This document shows positions 14,365 to 29,435 of a stretch of DNA of 64,000 nucleotides, piece after piece. Under the pieces are notes generated by a model. It ran no database searches and was not told where the DNA came from. It was given only the letters and a program-made list of their open reading frames with translations. The translations under genes were made by a program, and so were the position numbers. Each line of letters starts with the position of its first letter. The first letter of the stretch is position 1. Source of the stretch: Seriola aureovittata (lineage: Eukaryota > Chordata > Actinopteri > Carangiformes > Carangidae); the NCBI RefSeq assembly GCF_021018895.1, contig NC_079364.1:7438901-7502900 (forward strand). Reading direction: 5' to 3'.

Positions 14365-15630
14365 AGCCTTACCCAGCAGATTACTCCACTGAGGCCAAGT
14401 CCCTACAGATGACATGTGATAGCAGATTAATAGCCTAACATATTAAAGTCACAAACCCTATTATTTCCCCTTGTATCACTGCTTAATCAGTTAATATCTA
14501 ACAGCTGAGGACTTCAACAGTCAGAGCTCCTCTGCGCCACCTTCAGCGTCATCTAAAATTAATCACACTGAATTGGTCTATGGTTCATCTTTTATGTACA
14601 ATTGTTTACCTGTTAAGGACATAATGTAACTAAATGTGAGGACTGTGCAACTGATTATGACGAAAACAAAAATCAAAGGACGTTGATTGCACTGACTTGC
14701 AAAATATCTAATAGACACTAAACCCTTGACAATTAATTCATTTTACTAATTTTATAGTTGTTTTTATTTTATATTTGCTAAAGTCAGGGAAAATGTTGAG
14801 ATAAAGATATAGATTTTCGGCAAAGTAGGGAATAGTGTGATGTTGTTATAGAGCCATAAACACCACAGAGAGGTTGGATGGATCAATAATGTGTGGATGG
14901 ATTTTGTGCCTAAAACGAACTAATCATTAACCACAGAATATCAGAAATCAGTTTTATTTTTGCAAAAGTAACAATTTTGGAAAGCACTGACAAATGGTGT
15001 TTGCTGAAAAGGGGCAACAGATTAGAAAACACTTGAATGTGTTGTGGCGGAGGAACTAAGAGTTGCCAGATTGGGCAGTTTTCCATCCAACTGGGCTGTG
15101 TTTTATTTGATTTGGGAGGCTGTGATAATTTGAGCTACTGTTCGTACCATTTGGACGCTTTCCTCCAATTAAAAGTTACAGGCTATATTTCACACTGCTG
15201 TGTCCAGTCTGCCTAAACTTTAAGAAAAAGAGGAGCAGTTGAGTTCAGTGTCCTCTCAATCTCAGCATCCAATATCAGAGGACCGACGACAAAACCAGAA
15301 GTGATTCCAGTTAATGACAAAAAGGTTGAAAGTTTTTTTTTTTTTTTTTAAATCATATTCAGTTTCAGGTCAAAACTGTTACAACAGCTGTAAGAAAGCT
15401 TCAATCTGTTCATATATGTGAAGACTGTTTTTAATGTAACATTATCCAAAAGTCTTGGTGGGGCTTGTTTTAAACAGTAATCATGGCTTTGGCTTCACCC
15501 ACACTAATAATCATATGATACAAAATGGCCCCAAAACACTTGTAGTCAGCCACTGAACATATTGTGAGATTCTCAGTCCCAACAACACAGGACAAACCTA
15601 ATAACGGCTATATTGATATAAGTATGTGAT

Positions 15631-15668
<38 letters not shown>

Positions 15669-18600
15669 TTGTATATGTTTTAACAAAATATTATCCTACC
15701 CAACTTATGCATTATATCATACACACAAAACCCTCTCTCTGATTAAAAAAAAAAAAAAAAGCAAAGAAACAAGTTATCATGGGCGGTTCTGAGGTTGTGA
15801 TTGACAGTTTGGTGTTAGTTAAAACTGACAACACTGACCACAAAGTCCCACATTCTAGTTAAAAGCCCGGCTGCCATATTTCAGAACAAAATAAAGCACT
15901 GCACATACAGTAATACTGACAGACTCAAACCAAGTGTCTGTGGCCAAGCAAACCAGACCTTTAATCCATGCGTGTTAAAGTGAAGCGGGGCCATATGGTT
16001 TGCAGTGGATCAGAAGCAGTGATCCTGAGGATGATACGGCCCCAGCTGAACCTTTGTGCAGCGCATTTACACCATCTGATGTTTATCGTTGTAGCGTGGT
16101 CACAGCCCTGATAGAACCGATCTCATACGATCACATCGCTCATTATCACATATGGCAAAAGGCTTATGCATGTTAATGTAGCTTTGGCAATTTGGTGCCT
16201 GTACCATTTACACTACTGAGAGTAGTTTCCCATTTCACAAGGTGAGATCTCACACAAGAGGAGATCAAATGCTTTCTTTTCTCTGCAGCCAGATGTATAA
16301 AAGATTTCATACACACACACACTCAAGCCTCTGCATGAATGTATGTACAGTATGCACAAACGCTCGTACGACACACTCAAACACACAGATGCACCATGAC
16401 CAACACTTGGATGTCCCACAGAAACTGGGCGTCCTCTCATCCTCGGGATAAAAGGGGAGATAATGCATTATACATTGTCTCCTCTCTTCAACTGCTCATT
16501 ATAGTACAGTCAGAGCTTCTGCCTAAAAACAGGTCGTTTCTAATGAGACGAGGCTGGATACATAATCCCATCATTTTCATCCAAGTGTAATTCTGTAGTG
16601 ATTTTCTGGGTGTGTTGCTGCCTTCTTGCCCCATCTCGTACAGATGCCAGTGATGTTCAGTCAAAATGACCAAATGGTTTATTGCAGTTGTTTGAGAGCT
16701 TTTTGTTCCCTGTGTATTCGGCTCCTGTAATTTCAGATTAATATTTATGACTGCAGTGAACAGTGCACTCATTATTTAAACCACATTACAGTTGAGTCCA
16801 TATGCTGTCAGGAGTGCTGTCTCGATCCATGGCCTGCACTGATGAGGTGAATCCAGGTAAAAGTCAGTAATCCTAAGTCTATACCCATCACAGATGCAGA
16901 TAAAGAGAAGTTGATGAATTAGAGAATTTTAAACTTTAGGATTATTAAAATGTAGATTATGTGAAAGGGGGCTGCTGCTCAGTACCAGGAATATATTATT
17001 CAGTTCTCAAGCATAGTTAAGTACTTTTTCATTCTACTTTGTCACCTTGCCCCTTCAAGATGTTGATGAAGCCTTGCCAACATTGTACAGTGGCTGGGAA
17101 GCTTAAGCAGGTCATGACATGGCTGTTAAATTGGAAACCTGGAGCTGAGGTGTAGAGAGAGTCCGACTATTAGCATATTGAGACTTAGAGCATGTCTGTC
17201 CCTACTGCTGTTCAGAACTTGATCCAGATTTCTCTTCTGGGTGCGAATGTCTGTCTGAAATTCTCAAATTGTGCCTCTTGTAGACACCTTAGTTAAGTTA
17301 GTTAAGAGAGTTAAGAAGCTGTAGACAGATCAACTGTATGTCTATTATAATAATCTGTTGTATTTCTATTGTCTATGACTCCTCATTATGACTTGCTTTT
17401 CTTTATTAGTTTATGTTGGTTTATGCTCATCTATTCTTTGTGAATGCTTAGACCAACGAAATATATGCCTCCGAATGCTGTTTACGACTAGACTCCATAT
17501 TTTGGTATTATACTAAGTAAATATTCTTAAAGCCACGGTGATATGTAGTCAGGGCTGTGGTTTCAAAGCCTTTGAACAGATTTAGACAGTAAATACCTTG
17601 CTTAACCCCACAGTAAACCGATAGATAGGATAGGACTGACACTGATCTCGTTATGTTGTGTCCTTTTGTAAGAGAAGCAAGATTGAGCGCAGGATTGAGC
17701 TTAGAGCTCGTTAATATAGCTGCATGACCCTGCCTGGGTCCGGTCATTGAGGGCTGAAACTTGGCTGTGACCGGCCAGTGATCCCAGTCATGGAAAACAC
17801 AAACAGCATGTTCTCATGCACACCCTGAATGACAGGTACACAGATGGCCAGCAGAGATAGTGACAGGGCTGGTAAAACCTTAATGGATTTTTTGACAGTC
17901 CAATGTGGCGGTCCACCATGATTTGTCCCATTATGCCCGAAGGCCAGTCCAAACCTGCTGCTTTTTGTGTAATTTGGACTCATTGCTGTTATTGTCTCCT
18001 AGTCATTTGGCATTTCTACTGCTGTCATATCACTTCTTGATTTTGCTTTAGATAGCCTACAGGTTAATCTTTTAAAAGAGTAATGAAGCATAAATAGCTT
18101 TATTTCCACTCAATACTTGAACCCTGTACTCTTCAGGCCTGAAAGGCCAAATACCTTAAATACTTGAAAACCTTTATATATTTAGGCAACTGAACTTCAC
18201 TCGAACTTCCTGGCACTATTTGTTTTTTGGAAAACTGGTTTGCTTTACTATCTACACAAATACAGTGTTTTCCTTTCATTTCTGTACTTACTTTAAGCCC
18301 TACCAAATCATACATCCATCCAACTTGCAGACTGTTACACTGCCAGACTGCATGAATGCCTGCATAAATTTGTGAGTCTGCATACTTATGTGGTTAAAAG
18401 TCATCATGTGAGATTGTGCTTGTTAGAGAAATTGGTCCAGTCAGCTCCCATTGTCTTATTCAACATAGAGGAAGAGGATCACATTACTGTTCAAAAGTCC
18501 AGATCGGAGCCTGGTCTTCATTAAAGAAGAACAGACAGACGAAAGTAAACAACAGCTTCATGGACTGAAACATTTTTCTGTGAGAAAAGGCTCCTCTGCC

Positions 18601-21600
18601 ATCAAATGTTCAGTACAGAGCCAAGTTTGTCTCCAAGCAGATGAAGAGGGTTAGAACTTCAGTGTGGTGGAAGTGTGTTTCACAGCGAATACAAAGGATT
18701 AAGACATTAACTGATAAATAAATATTAAATAAATACACAACCAAGATGTTTGCGGTAAACAGTATATAGTTTCCAGAAATCCTTACTATTTCTCTCTCTG
18801 TCTTTGACATTACATGCCACATGGAAACTGTGTTTTTACTTACTGCTTTCACATAGTGATATTTTCAAGTCAGATATTTGAATTACTTTAATATTTTTTT
18901 AGACTGAAAGTTTATTCTTGATGTGGGAAATTGAAGATAAAAAAATCTCACCACAAGGTCCATTTAGTAGCAGTTATGGGGCTTATCATCCGTCCAGTTG
19001 TGTGATATTATCGTACACACCACCTACTAAATTGACCTTGTAGAAAGATTGTTTTGTCAAAGCCTGTTTCCAAAGTCAAAAATGAACTTTCATTCTTAAA
19101 TTAAAATTAACAATGACAAGAAATTATCAGAAAACTGAATCTGAACACCTGCAATTAAGTGACATGGCAATTTCATGTGCTGTGATCCGACTGAAAGCTC
19201 CAGAACAGCTACTACATGGACCTTGTAGTGAGACTGTTTTATCAAAACACACACATTTCACTCTGCTGAAATCTACTTGAAATCTGTGAGGATTAAATGC
19301 AAGTGAAATCCCCTCGTGGGGTTTAAAATCTGTGTTTTTGTATCTCCAACTCCTCCAAAGCTGTCAGAATCGTTCAGTAGATTCAGGAAGTGATTATCCA
19401 TGCGGCCATCCTCTGCCAGCTCTTCCTAGATTCAAAGTGCACACTTTTGTTTTCATCTGAACTCAGAGGAAAAAACTAAATCTTTAAACACTCTTTAAAC
19501 AATTTATCTAATAAGACTGACATGGACAAGACATTAATGACCAGTTTTTCAGACATTATGTGCTTTTGGTAACACTGTATTATCGTTCTATGTGCTTCCT
19601 CCTCTTCTTCTGCTTGTTTGGACATCTGATTGCTTAATAGCCGGTCAGCTAAATTTACTAAAAAGTTAGTTACCTCTGCAGCTTGCAATAGTGTTGAATA
19701 AGACATCTGGTAATCCTATCACTAAGTTTCTGTTACCCACTTAACTGGACCTTAATCTTGATTGAAAGATTAACAAAATGTGAATTGTATAATCACAAGT
19801 AGTTGCTCTCAGAACAGCTAAAGTAAACCTACAGTTTTTAGGGAAAAGAAATATATTAGATGGTTGGTTCCCCCAATAAAAAATAATTATTTTCTTCCAC
19901 TTTAAGGGGGATTTATAGGTGTGTGTTAAGAGGTTACGGCATAGCCACATGTGTAGTTGCTGTCGGTTACAAAACGCCTACCACGCCAAGAAAACAGGGA
20001 AACACCCAAGAAAAATCCAAGAAAATGCAAAAAAAACCAAACAAACAAACAAACAAACAAACAAACAAACAAAAAAACACAATGTTCATTTTCATTAAAA
20101 TTTGTAATTTTTAGTGTGTAGGTTGCTAGCTTGGTTGTTGTTGTTTCCAGCAACAGGCACATAGCGAAAGGGGAGGAAAATGTGGCATGTTTACACTCAC
20201 AGTCTACATCCAGTGAGTCATTGGGCTACAGAGATACCAAGTGGAGACCGCAAGAACTGTGATTGGTCAGCTTCAGTTGCTTGTCTTTTCTCCTATATGT
20301 TTCTGATGACAGTGAAGTGTGTGGACAGTAAATACAACATTAAGCGAGTCACAGTAATGAAGAACAAAATAGAAGTTACTTGGATGTAACTCAAGTTATA
20401 TAAGTAAATCTCTATTGTAAATGCTCAGAGAGTCTTCTTCTAGAGTAACAAGGACAGCTGTTTCTGGATAGATTCTAGATGTCGCCTTTAAATCGTAAGA
20501 TATCTCTTTAAAAAATCGAGAGGAAACTGTCTGTGTAGCTTGTAGCTTTCACTTGTAATGAGTTCCTGAACCAGTAGCTCCCCTCAGCTTTACGGAGCTT
20601 TATAGTAAGTAACTCATTGCTTAGCTGTTCGGCTGCAACTTCTCTGTTTTGGTTCACTCTCATCTCTCTCAGTGTCATACAAATGCAGTTCATTACAAGC
20701 TGCTTAGTACAGCTGAGAATTTATCAGTTAAAGAGACAGAGACAGGAGTTGGTAGAGACCAAAAACAGAGCTAATAGGAAGTGAATACTAGACTTAGGCC
20801 TACATTCATCAGACACAAACACCACTCCAAATGAATGATGCTGTTGCTCTGTAACTGATGGATGTGTAAATAAGCAACTATTTGCTAACAAGTTTTCCAT
20901 AAGAAGAAAGCCACTTGGAAAAGAGTGCCTACGTGCATCGATGCGTAGAATCAGAGAACACACGGTTTGAGCATTAAGATTCACTCTTGACGATCGGAAC
21001 ACACATCTGTGATAAAATGCTCCGAAATCAAGGTACATTTACTTGATTTTCTGATGCTTTTGACAAGGACAGCAACCGACGGTTACTTTCTTTACTGATC
21101 ATCCGATCATGCAATTGCTTCAGCTATACTTTCAACAATATCCCATGGTATTCCTCAGCAAAAGAAACTTGTTCGGGTGTAATCATGTGAGCTAAGAACA
21201 GAGACAGCAATAATCTCTTTTCCCATATGCAATTATCTGTTGCCACATGACTGACGATGAAACCTGAGCTAGTACCATTTGCTGACAGGTGAAACTACAA
21301 AGTGAACCTGCGGTTTATAATATTGCATCACACAAGCATTACGGTCATCATCAACATCTTTCCTCCTGTTTGAATTCTTTCAGTAAAGGTTGTGATGGTT
21401 TGGATGCTGATTGGCTAATTACCATCAGTATCTGGTCAGCTGAGGAGGTGGAGCAGAGACAATACGATCATTACAGTTGGTTGGCCTCCGGGATGCAGCC
21501 GTGGTTGAAGTGTAGAAGGAAGAAGAAGGGGCGAAGGAATAAAGAAGGAGTGGTGAAGGGAACAAGAGATAAAAGGACGACGGGGGGAAGAAGATGACAG

Positions 21601-23351
21601 AAGGAGATAGAAGGAAAAGGAAGGAAACTGTAACCATTGTACAGTGCAGAGTGTGTGCGTGTGTGACAGTGAGAGATGTTATGTGTGTGCGGGGGCAGTG
21701 TGTAACAGAAGAGCAATAAGGCCGGGGTTCTTCGAGGAGACTCACTCTCACTGTCACATCAATCAGACTACAGCATCACACACACTCACGCACCCAACAC
21801 CCCGGCTCTGTCTGTGCTCTCATTAGTGCCGTTGTGGAAAATACAGCATGGAAGTAAAGCCATGAGGCTGATTTTAATTTAATCGTTTATTTTAGAATTT
21901 ACTTAAAAGAAGAGTTTGACATTTTGGGAAATACGTTTATTTGCTTTCTTGCTGAGACTTAGATCAGAAGATTGACATCACTTTCATATCAGTGCTGAAA
22001 TATGAAACTAAAGCCAAGCAGCTTGTTAGCTTAGCTTCGCATGAAGACTAGAAGCAGGGGGAAACAGCCGTGCCAGCTCTCTCCGAAAGGCTGCGGAGTT
22101 ATCAACATATCTGTCCTGCTCTTCAGCTGGCTGCAGAGATTTAATGTACTGAAGAAGAATAACACAGTTGTGGACAACAGAAACTGTAAGAAACAGCCAT
22201 ATTCATTTATTGATCTATACAGACTGCCTTACTGGAGTTCTCGCCATGATCACATTAAACTTTAATTGTATTATGCCGTTTTAAACACATCTACTGTTTT
22301 TTCTTCTGTGTTTAATTAAATCTATTTATATGTTCAGGATTCTTCTGTAATTGTGGTGTAAGTATTTAGTTCGCTTTTGTTGACAAAATCACCAAATTAC
22401 TGTAAAAGCTGCGTGTATTCTCAGAGCAAAATGCACTGCCTCAGCTAAACTCAGCTCCCAAACTGTTTGTGCTTCTCCTCTCACCGGTGTGCCAGTGCAC
22501 TCACTGGCTGTGAATGTCATGGTCAAGAAAATACCAAGCTGCTGGAGCACTGCTTGTGCTGGTTGTAGCACATCCATGAAAAACTGTACTTAAGTTTAAA
22601 GCGGAGAAAATAAGCCCCAATCCATGGGTGGGGTGCGGAACAAAAAAATAAATTAAAAAATCTAATTCCAGGCACTCAACTGCAAGATTTAAAAACAAAA
22701 AGGTAAAATCAGTATAGGCTATACTGCATTATAAAAATATTATTTATTATTATTTTTGTTATCATCGTGTATTTGCACTTAACACTTTCATTTCTGTACA
22801 GATCAAACAAACAATATACAATGTTAAATTTAGTGAGATTTAAAGGTGGTAGTAGGTGGATTTTGTCACCTTTGGACAGAGCTGTGCTAACTGTTTCCAG
22901 TCTTTACGCTAAGCTAAGACTGCAGCCTTATATTGAACAGACAGATTGGTATTGACATTCTCATTATACTCTCAGCAAGACAGTATGTACGTGAATTTCC
23001 CAAAATGTCAAACTACTCCTTTAAGATAATTTAGCCAACCTCGTTCCTCTTCCCACTAAAGCATCAAATTTAAAGATTCACACAGGTACACAAACTTCTG
23101 CAAAAACTGCAGAGGTGCAAGTGTTATTTATAATGCAATGACAATATGGGTACAGAATATATTATAGTTGTTGCCTTTCTGCATCGGCTCCTGGGAGGAG
23201 ATTTAAAAATGGGGCAGAGGAGATGTAAAATATAGGAGGCTTGAATTTCTGGTTGAAAGGAAATATCTGGTCTTTCAAATATGTCCACAAACTATATACA
23301 TAATCACAAAGCATAGACATTAATATTATTGGCACTGGCGCACGCACACAC

Positions 23352-23446
<95 letters not shown>

Positions 23447-24079
23447 GCTACAGGGTGTGCCCAGCATCAGCCAGAGTACTCTCTGTGCCTGCTCTCTTAC
23501 TCCTGGTGCCCTTATTGGTTCCTGCCCAATCCGGCCGTCCAATCACATCAGGCAGAGCGAGTCTGTGCATAGACTTGCAAATAATCTGCAGTTTTACAAT
23601 AACACCCCACAACCACCACCATTATCTCTTGTTTCTTTCTACATTCGTATCTGATTCTGTTGTCCTCCAAAAAATGATGAATGTCACGTGGTGAATGTGA
23701 ATTACCTGCCAACTTAACTCATCCTCCTTTTACAAGGCGCGTCTGTCCTGCTTTTGTAAACTATATATATTCTACCTTACATACAGTACATCCTATATTG
23801 TAAGTGCACCTTATTCTATTTATGTGGCGTCGCAAAATGCATCTGTAAAAACTGTTGTTGTTTTCCTGAGCCTGTCGTTTAGTAGAGTAGAGGCTTATAA
23901 AGCTGTAGTGAATTATTAAGCAGGGTGAATTATGGGGCTGGAGCGAGAGACAGAAAGAGAGAGGAGGGGAGAGAGAGAGAAAGAGAGAGAGAGAGGTCTG
24001 GACAAAAATAGGTCAACCTAGCAGTGGCAACCCAGGGAAGTAGAAATGATTCTCACTCTGAGGAGGAGCTTTGTGTGTG

Positions 24080-24133
<54 letters not shown>

Positions 24134-26209
24134 AGGGGAGGTTGCATATTTGTCAACAGCTCATAGTGTAATGCTAATTCCTACAACAAAGCAATTTAAG
24201 AGGAAAAGTTCCCTCCACATGCGATGAACAAGAGCTAAATATCAATACACATGTAGATCATGTTCAAAAAATAAATCTATTCTGGAAAGATGCAAATAAT
24301 CTGAAGACTAAATTTGGATTATATATATTGATTTTTTAAGGTTTTTTTTATTCTTTTACCAAATCCCAGTGGTGCAAAGTAAAGCAACATATGATGAGCT
24401 ATAAAACATATTGTTAAAAATTTTACCAGTTTTCTCACCTCTATTTGCCTCTTATGAAAAAGCCATATGTTTCAGATGTCTGCGAGTTGTTAGCGGTTCC
24501 ATCACTGACACGTTTCCCCTCTAAACTTCTCAGATGGTTTTATTTCAATGATTGTTCGAAGCAAAAATAAGACAAAAAACAAAAAACAGGAAAAGGAAAA
24601 ACAGAGACAATAATTATAGTCGTGTTAATGTTGTAGACAAGGGCCACATTTCAGCTTTTAAAAAAGCACAGTATTTGTCTGATTTCATCAGAAAGTGTGT
24701 GTTTTGCTTCTACATGACTGGACTGTGGCTCTGAAAGTCTTGCTTGTCCAATATTCTTTATACCTGTACTTAATCTTGTTATTTTTTTACATTTATTTCA
24801 CATTGGGTTGCATTAACCAGAGTGATATGGGAGGAGACTGTGGTGTAACTATGAACCATAAACTAACTGTCAGGTTCGTACTCAGTTTGAACCAGATGTT
24901 ACTAGATGTCCAGATCTTCAGATTCGTCAGCAATTAGAATCAGTCAAATCTGAGCAATGTAACGAGCATCTTATTACAGCCTATAGCAAAGGAGAAAGTC
25001 AGGTGATTTAGTATAAAGAGCAAGTCCAATTTAAGAGGAGGTCGGGGTAAAATACAGGACTTTCACACAGAAGACCGCTGTTTGTTTCCCACACGAAACC
25101 GATTATCCACGACCACTGACAAATTCCTTCAACCCAAAATATGATCTTTTCCTAAAACTAACCAAATAGTTTTGGTGCCTATTTACTGTTTATTATTGTA
25201 ACCATGGTGAAGGTGATGAAGGTTCAGGCTGTAGGGGCGGGTAAGCCTGCTGCTGTATTTCAGGAGATGCTCCTATGGGTGGCATCAGAGGGCAGGGACG
25301 AACGGCCTAAATGGCTGTTCTGGTTGGAGGGCTTGTTGCATGATAAGGAGGTAGTGATGTACAGAAGTATTTTGTTTTTGTTGTTAAAATAAATGGGAAA
25401 AAAAGGTACGTAGTTGACAACGTTTAGTGGCCAAAAGTATATGGACACTTGTTTACTACTTTTACTTCCAAAACCAGAGTCTTTCAGTCTCAAGGATTTT
25501 CTCCCTTTTGTCCCAGTATTAACGAGGTCTGTCAATGATGTCTGACTCACTTTCAGAAATCAAATTCATTCTGAAGATGCAGGATGGGCTCAAGGCTCTA
25601 AACCTGAAATATTCCCCCAGACCAAAAGAACACAAATATATGTAGCTGTACTTTAAGCTATATAGTGTAATTGTGTGTAACTGTAACTGAACAGTGTCGT
25701 GAATTGATATAATGTTAAATTGTGTCTTTTTTTTTTTTTTTAAATACTCTGGGGAATTGGGACTCATGACTTCAGTATTTCTAAAATCCTGGCTACTGGC
25801 TACCCTGCTCATCAGTGTACCAGTTTCATGAAAAGAATAAGTCTCTCTTAGATCCATTACATTATTTTCTGCTCAAATCAGGTCTCAGATTTACCGTTTA
25901 TATATAATCTGCTGGTTTCTATGGCTGCTGTTCACATCATAATCCTGCTTGTGCTATACTGCAGCACAGACAGAAGTAGTTCAACAAGAGTTCAGGAGGA
26001 GGCAAGAGTAGTTTTTTTGTTTCATAGTGTGATTTTACTTTGTAATCAATTTTTTATTATCGGTGGAAATATTGGCTGCAGAAGAAGAATCCCAACATCT
26101 TAAGTGCCGTCCATTCTGTGGGGAACAGATCCACCAGTTGTTACCAAACAGCCGAGAGTGTTACCACCGAGCAGAGTGTCACCCCACCCTGTGTAAGACC
26201 GAGAATGTG

Positions 26210-26250
<41 letters not shown>

Positions 26251-27606
26251 AGGGGAAAATTCTGTGTGTTTGTACGTGTGTTTGTGCGCGTACACCTTTG
26301 TGTGTGAACCCATGAGATGAAAATACACACATCCTTATCCGTTTTCTGCGTATGTGTGCGTCTGTGAAGGGGTGAAGAGGTTTATGTGTGTGTATGTGTG
26401 TCTGTAAAAGTGTGAGAGAGAGAGAGAGAGAGGTAGAGAGAGGAGAAGCATGACCTACATTTGGCAAAGCTCATCGTATGAGCATGAAACTGCCTAACAT
26501 CACCCCAGAGCTCCTCAGCACAGAGCCACACGATTGGCTGCTTTCAGCTCCAGCCTGACAACAGCACTGGCATCACCCAGGGGGAGGGGGAGGGGAGAGA
26601 GAGGCAGAGAGAGAGGAGGGCATAGGGAGGAGGCACATACATTAAATCCAAAAGAGGAGAAGATGCAAATAAATGATTGGATAAAAAGAGAAATGAGAGA
26701 GAGCGTGTGAGAGAGAGGAAAAGGCTCCAATTAGAGACAGTGAAGCTTATGAAAGTGTGTATTACACACACTTTGGGGACAAAAACATGTTAGAGCTGGT
26801 CACATTATGAGGACTCGCGTCCATTTGGGGACAAAACCTGGTCCCCACAAAATAGACTTAAATTTTAGGGTTAAGACTTTTTAGCCATGCTAGCAGCTTG
26901 GCTCTAGGTAATGGTCTGACAGTCCACCGCCACTTTCATACAAAATGTTTCGTCAGTTATTTAATGGATTGCCATAAATCTTATAGAGACATTCGTGGTT
27001 CCCAGAGGATGTATCTTAATGACTTTGGCGATTCCCTAACTTTTCATCTAGTGCTGTAGCATCACAGTAATGTAACAGTAACGCCTTTGGTGAGCCCGTC
27101 ACTTTTCGTCTTGCACCCTCATCACTTCAAAATTTCAATCTGTGCATTACAACTAATATCATTCCCATTCGTCTCATTCTGACTTTCTGTTTAGTGCTAA
27201 TTAGCAAATATTAGCGTGCTACCACACCAAGATGGTAAACGCGGTAAACCTGCAAAAACATCAGCTCACTGTGAGTATGTTAATATGCTGACATCAGCAT
27301 TTAGCTCAAATTATCACTGTGGTATCCTGTGGCTAAGTGCAGTCTAGCATTGTTGGAAATCCTTACGCTTGTTTTGTTAGGGGTGAAGATTGGGTTCATG
27401 TTAGGCTAAGGGTTGGGGTAGGCATAGTGTGGTTATGGTTAAGGTTACGGTTAAGGCAAGGTTGTGACCAAAAGGAAGTTTCTCCGTGCGCACACATGCT
27501 ATATTTGTGTGTTTGTGCATAGATGCTGAGTTTGGTGTCTTTGGTCATGTAAGTTGCCACAATAGAGTGGGGATTTGTAGCATGGCACCCCCCCCCCCCC
27601 CCCCAC

Positions 27607-27657
<51 letters not shown>

Positions 27658-28294
27658 CCTCCTCTGCGTTCCACTCTGTCTGTCTCTCCTTTTTCTCTCT
27701 CTCTTTCCCTGAGATCCCCAGGCACAAGGCATTATGGGAATCACTCTGGCACGGCTCTCTCTTCACAGCTTTAATCTTTAAGTTGTTTCCATAGAAACGA
27801 CTACATTCACTCAGTTGATAACTGTCGGATGGCTTCTGAAGCTATATAGGAGAATGCCCTCACTCAATATAAACCTCCCCCACAACCCAACAACAGAGAA
27901 ACGTCTTAGTCACTGTAGAGTCACTGATCCATTGATTAGAGACAATGAAGAGTCAGTATTGATGATGGCAGCTCACGGGAGTGAGAATTATCTACTGTTG
28001 ACTACAGCTACATGTTCTTAAATGGAGGATTTTAAGGAAAGTAGATAAAGGCATATCAATATTAAACGATAGCTAAGTCACGGCTCTCTACATACAGGAG
28101 GAAAGGCAGGTGATGTATCTAGTGAACTTGCTGCCCTGCTTGGGTTATTTCAGGCTGAGATAGCACCACCCACCCCTGTCGTCAGGTACAGCTTGTTGGT
28201 GTTTCCTCACTTACCTCAGAAGCCCTTACCTTCTCCTCCCTCAACCCTCTCTCTCTATATCACTGTCTGTCTCTCTCTCACACACAGCTAGAAA

Positions 28295-28334
<40 letters not shown>

Positions 28335-28702
28335 ATGAAACTGTATTTGTATATATTAAAGTAAAATGTATGCTTTTAATCTGAAAGGCAGGATTTAAAA
28401 ATGAGGTCCACCCAAAAACAATTAATAGACTAACATACACACACATAGATGCAAACGTTCCTATAAACACACACACACACACACACACACACACTATGAC
28501 CAACGAACGGTAGGAGTCTTCCTCAACACATGCACAGCAGGAGATCACCCCCTCCCTGCATATGTGCCGGTTTCCATGGAGACACGCAGTTAAAAATAAC
28601 ATGGGCGATGGCTTGTCTTGTGCCATTCCACCAACATGGCTGAAGTATTCACGAACACACACACACACACACACACTCTCACTCTCTCGCTCTCTCTCTC
28701 TT

Positions 28703-28733
<31 letters not shown>

Positions 28734-29356
28734 TACAAAACACACACGTACACTCACAGTGGCAGAATAATAAATCTTCTGTAGGTGGTCTGTAGGTGGT
28801 CAGTCAGGACATAATGGGACAGGAAATCAAATTATATTCTACCACACAATTATGTCATGATATCTCATTTGTCATAATTTTTCTTTCCTGATAAATAGTT
28901 TGCTGTTTCTTTCCCCCTCATCCCGGAATAAAATAGAAATGAAAATTTTGTTGGTTGATCTGCCTCATGGACGTTGTGTTAGATCGGTATTACAGCATGA
29001 TGATATTATGATGTTCTAAGGGGCAAAAAAAAAACTGTTAAAGGTGGCATGTCCCACACAGGAAGCTGCCATGTTGAAAAAAATCCAGAAAAGACAGTGT
29101 TAACAAAATCAGCTGGCGTGAAGCGTCAGCCCAAACATCACAGAGCAGGCAGAGGATGCCATTTATCTGATTTGTGGTCTTAAGCAGTTGTTAGGGAAGC
29201 TAGAACCAAAGGATTTGTTTGTTCTATTCTATCCATTGGGGTTATTCACTAAAATCCATGCTAAGTAACTTATGCAAGCAGACGAATGTACAGTGTGGCA
29301 CTTACCAGGCATAACATTTAATCCAAACCCAAAGACCCCTGGTGACCCCTGTGACA

Positions 29357-29435
<79 letters not shown>

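Larger units (their letters stand above)
23024..25424 (+). other. nhs: nhs intron 1 segment without recognised gene
   Basis: Contains the very long (CA)n at 23339-23444, a GA-rich purine block at 23941-23996 and the (GT)n at 24073-24132. A possible but unsupported small first exon at 25204 is discussed in the findings. Confidence 0.5.
27656..29358 (+). other. nhs: nhs intron 1 segment without recognised gene
   Basis: Contains a (TA)n at 28298-28330, a (CA)n at 28468-28495 and a compound CA/CT/CA repeat at 28656-28734. No gene recognised. Confidence 0.5.

Noticed and set aside
23162..23694. Open frames of 121-126 codons across the 23.4 kb CA repeat
   Set aside because: His/Thr or Cys/Val repeats from (CA)n; not a gene.
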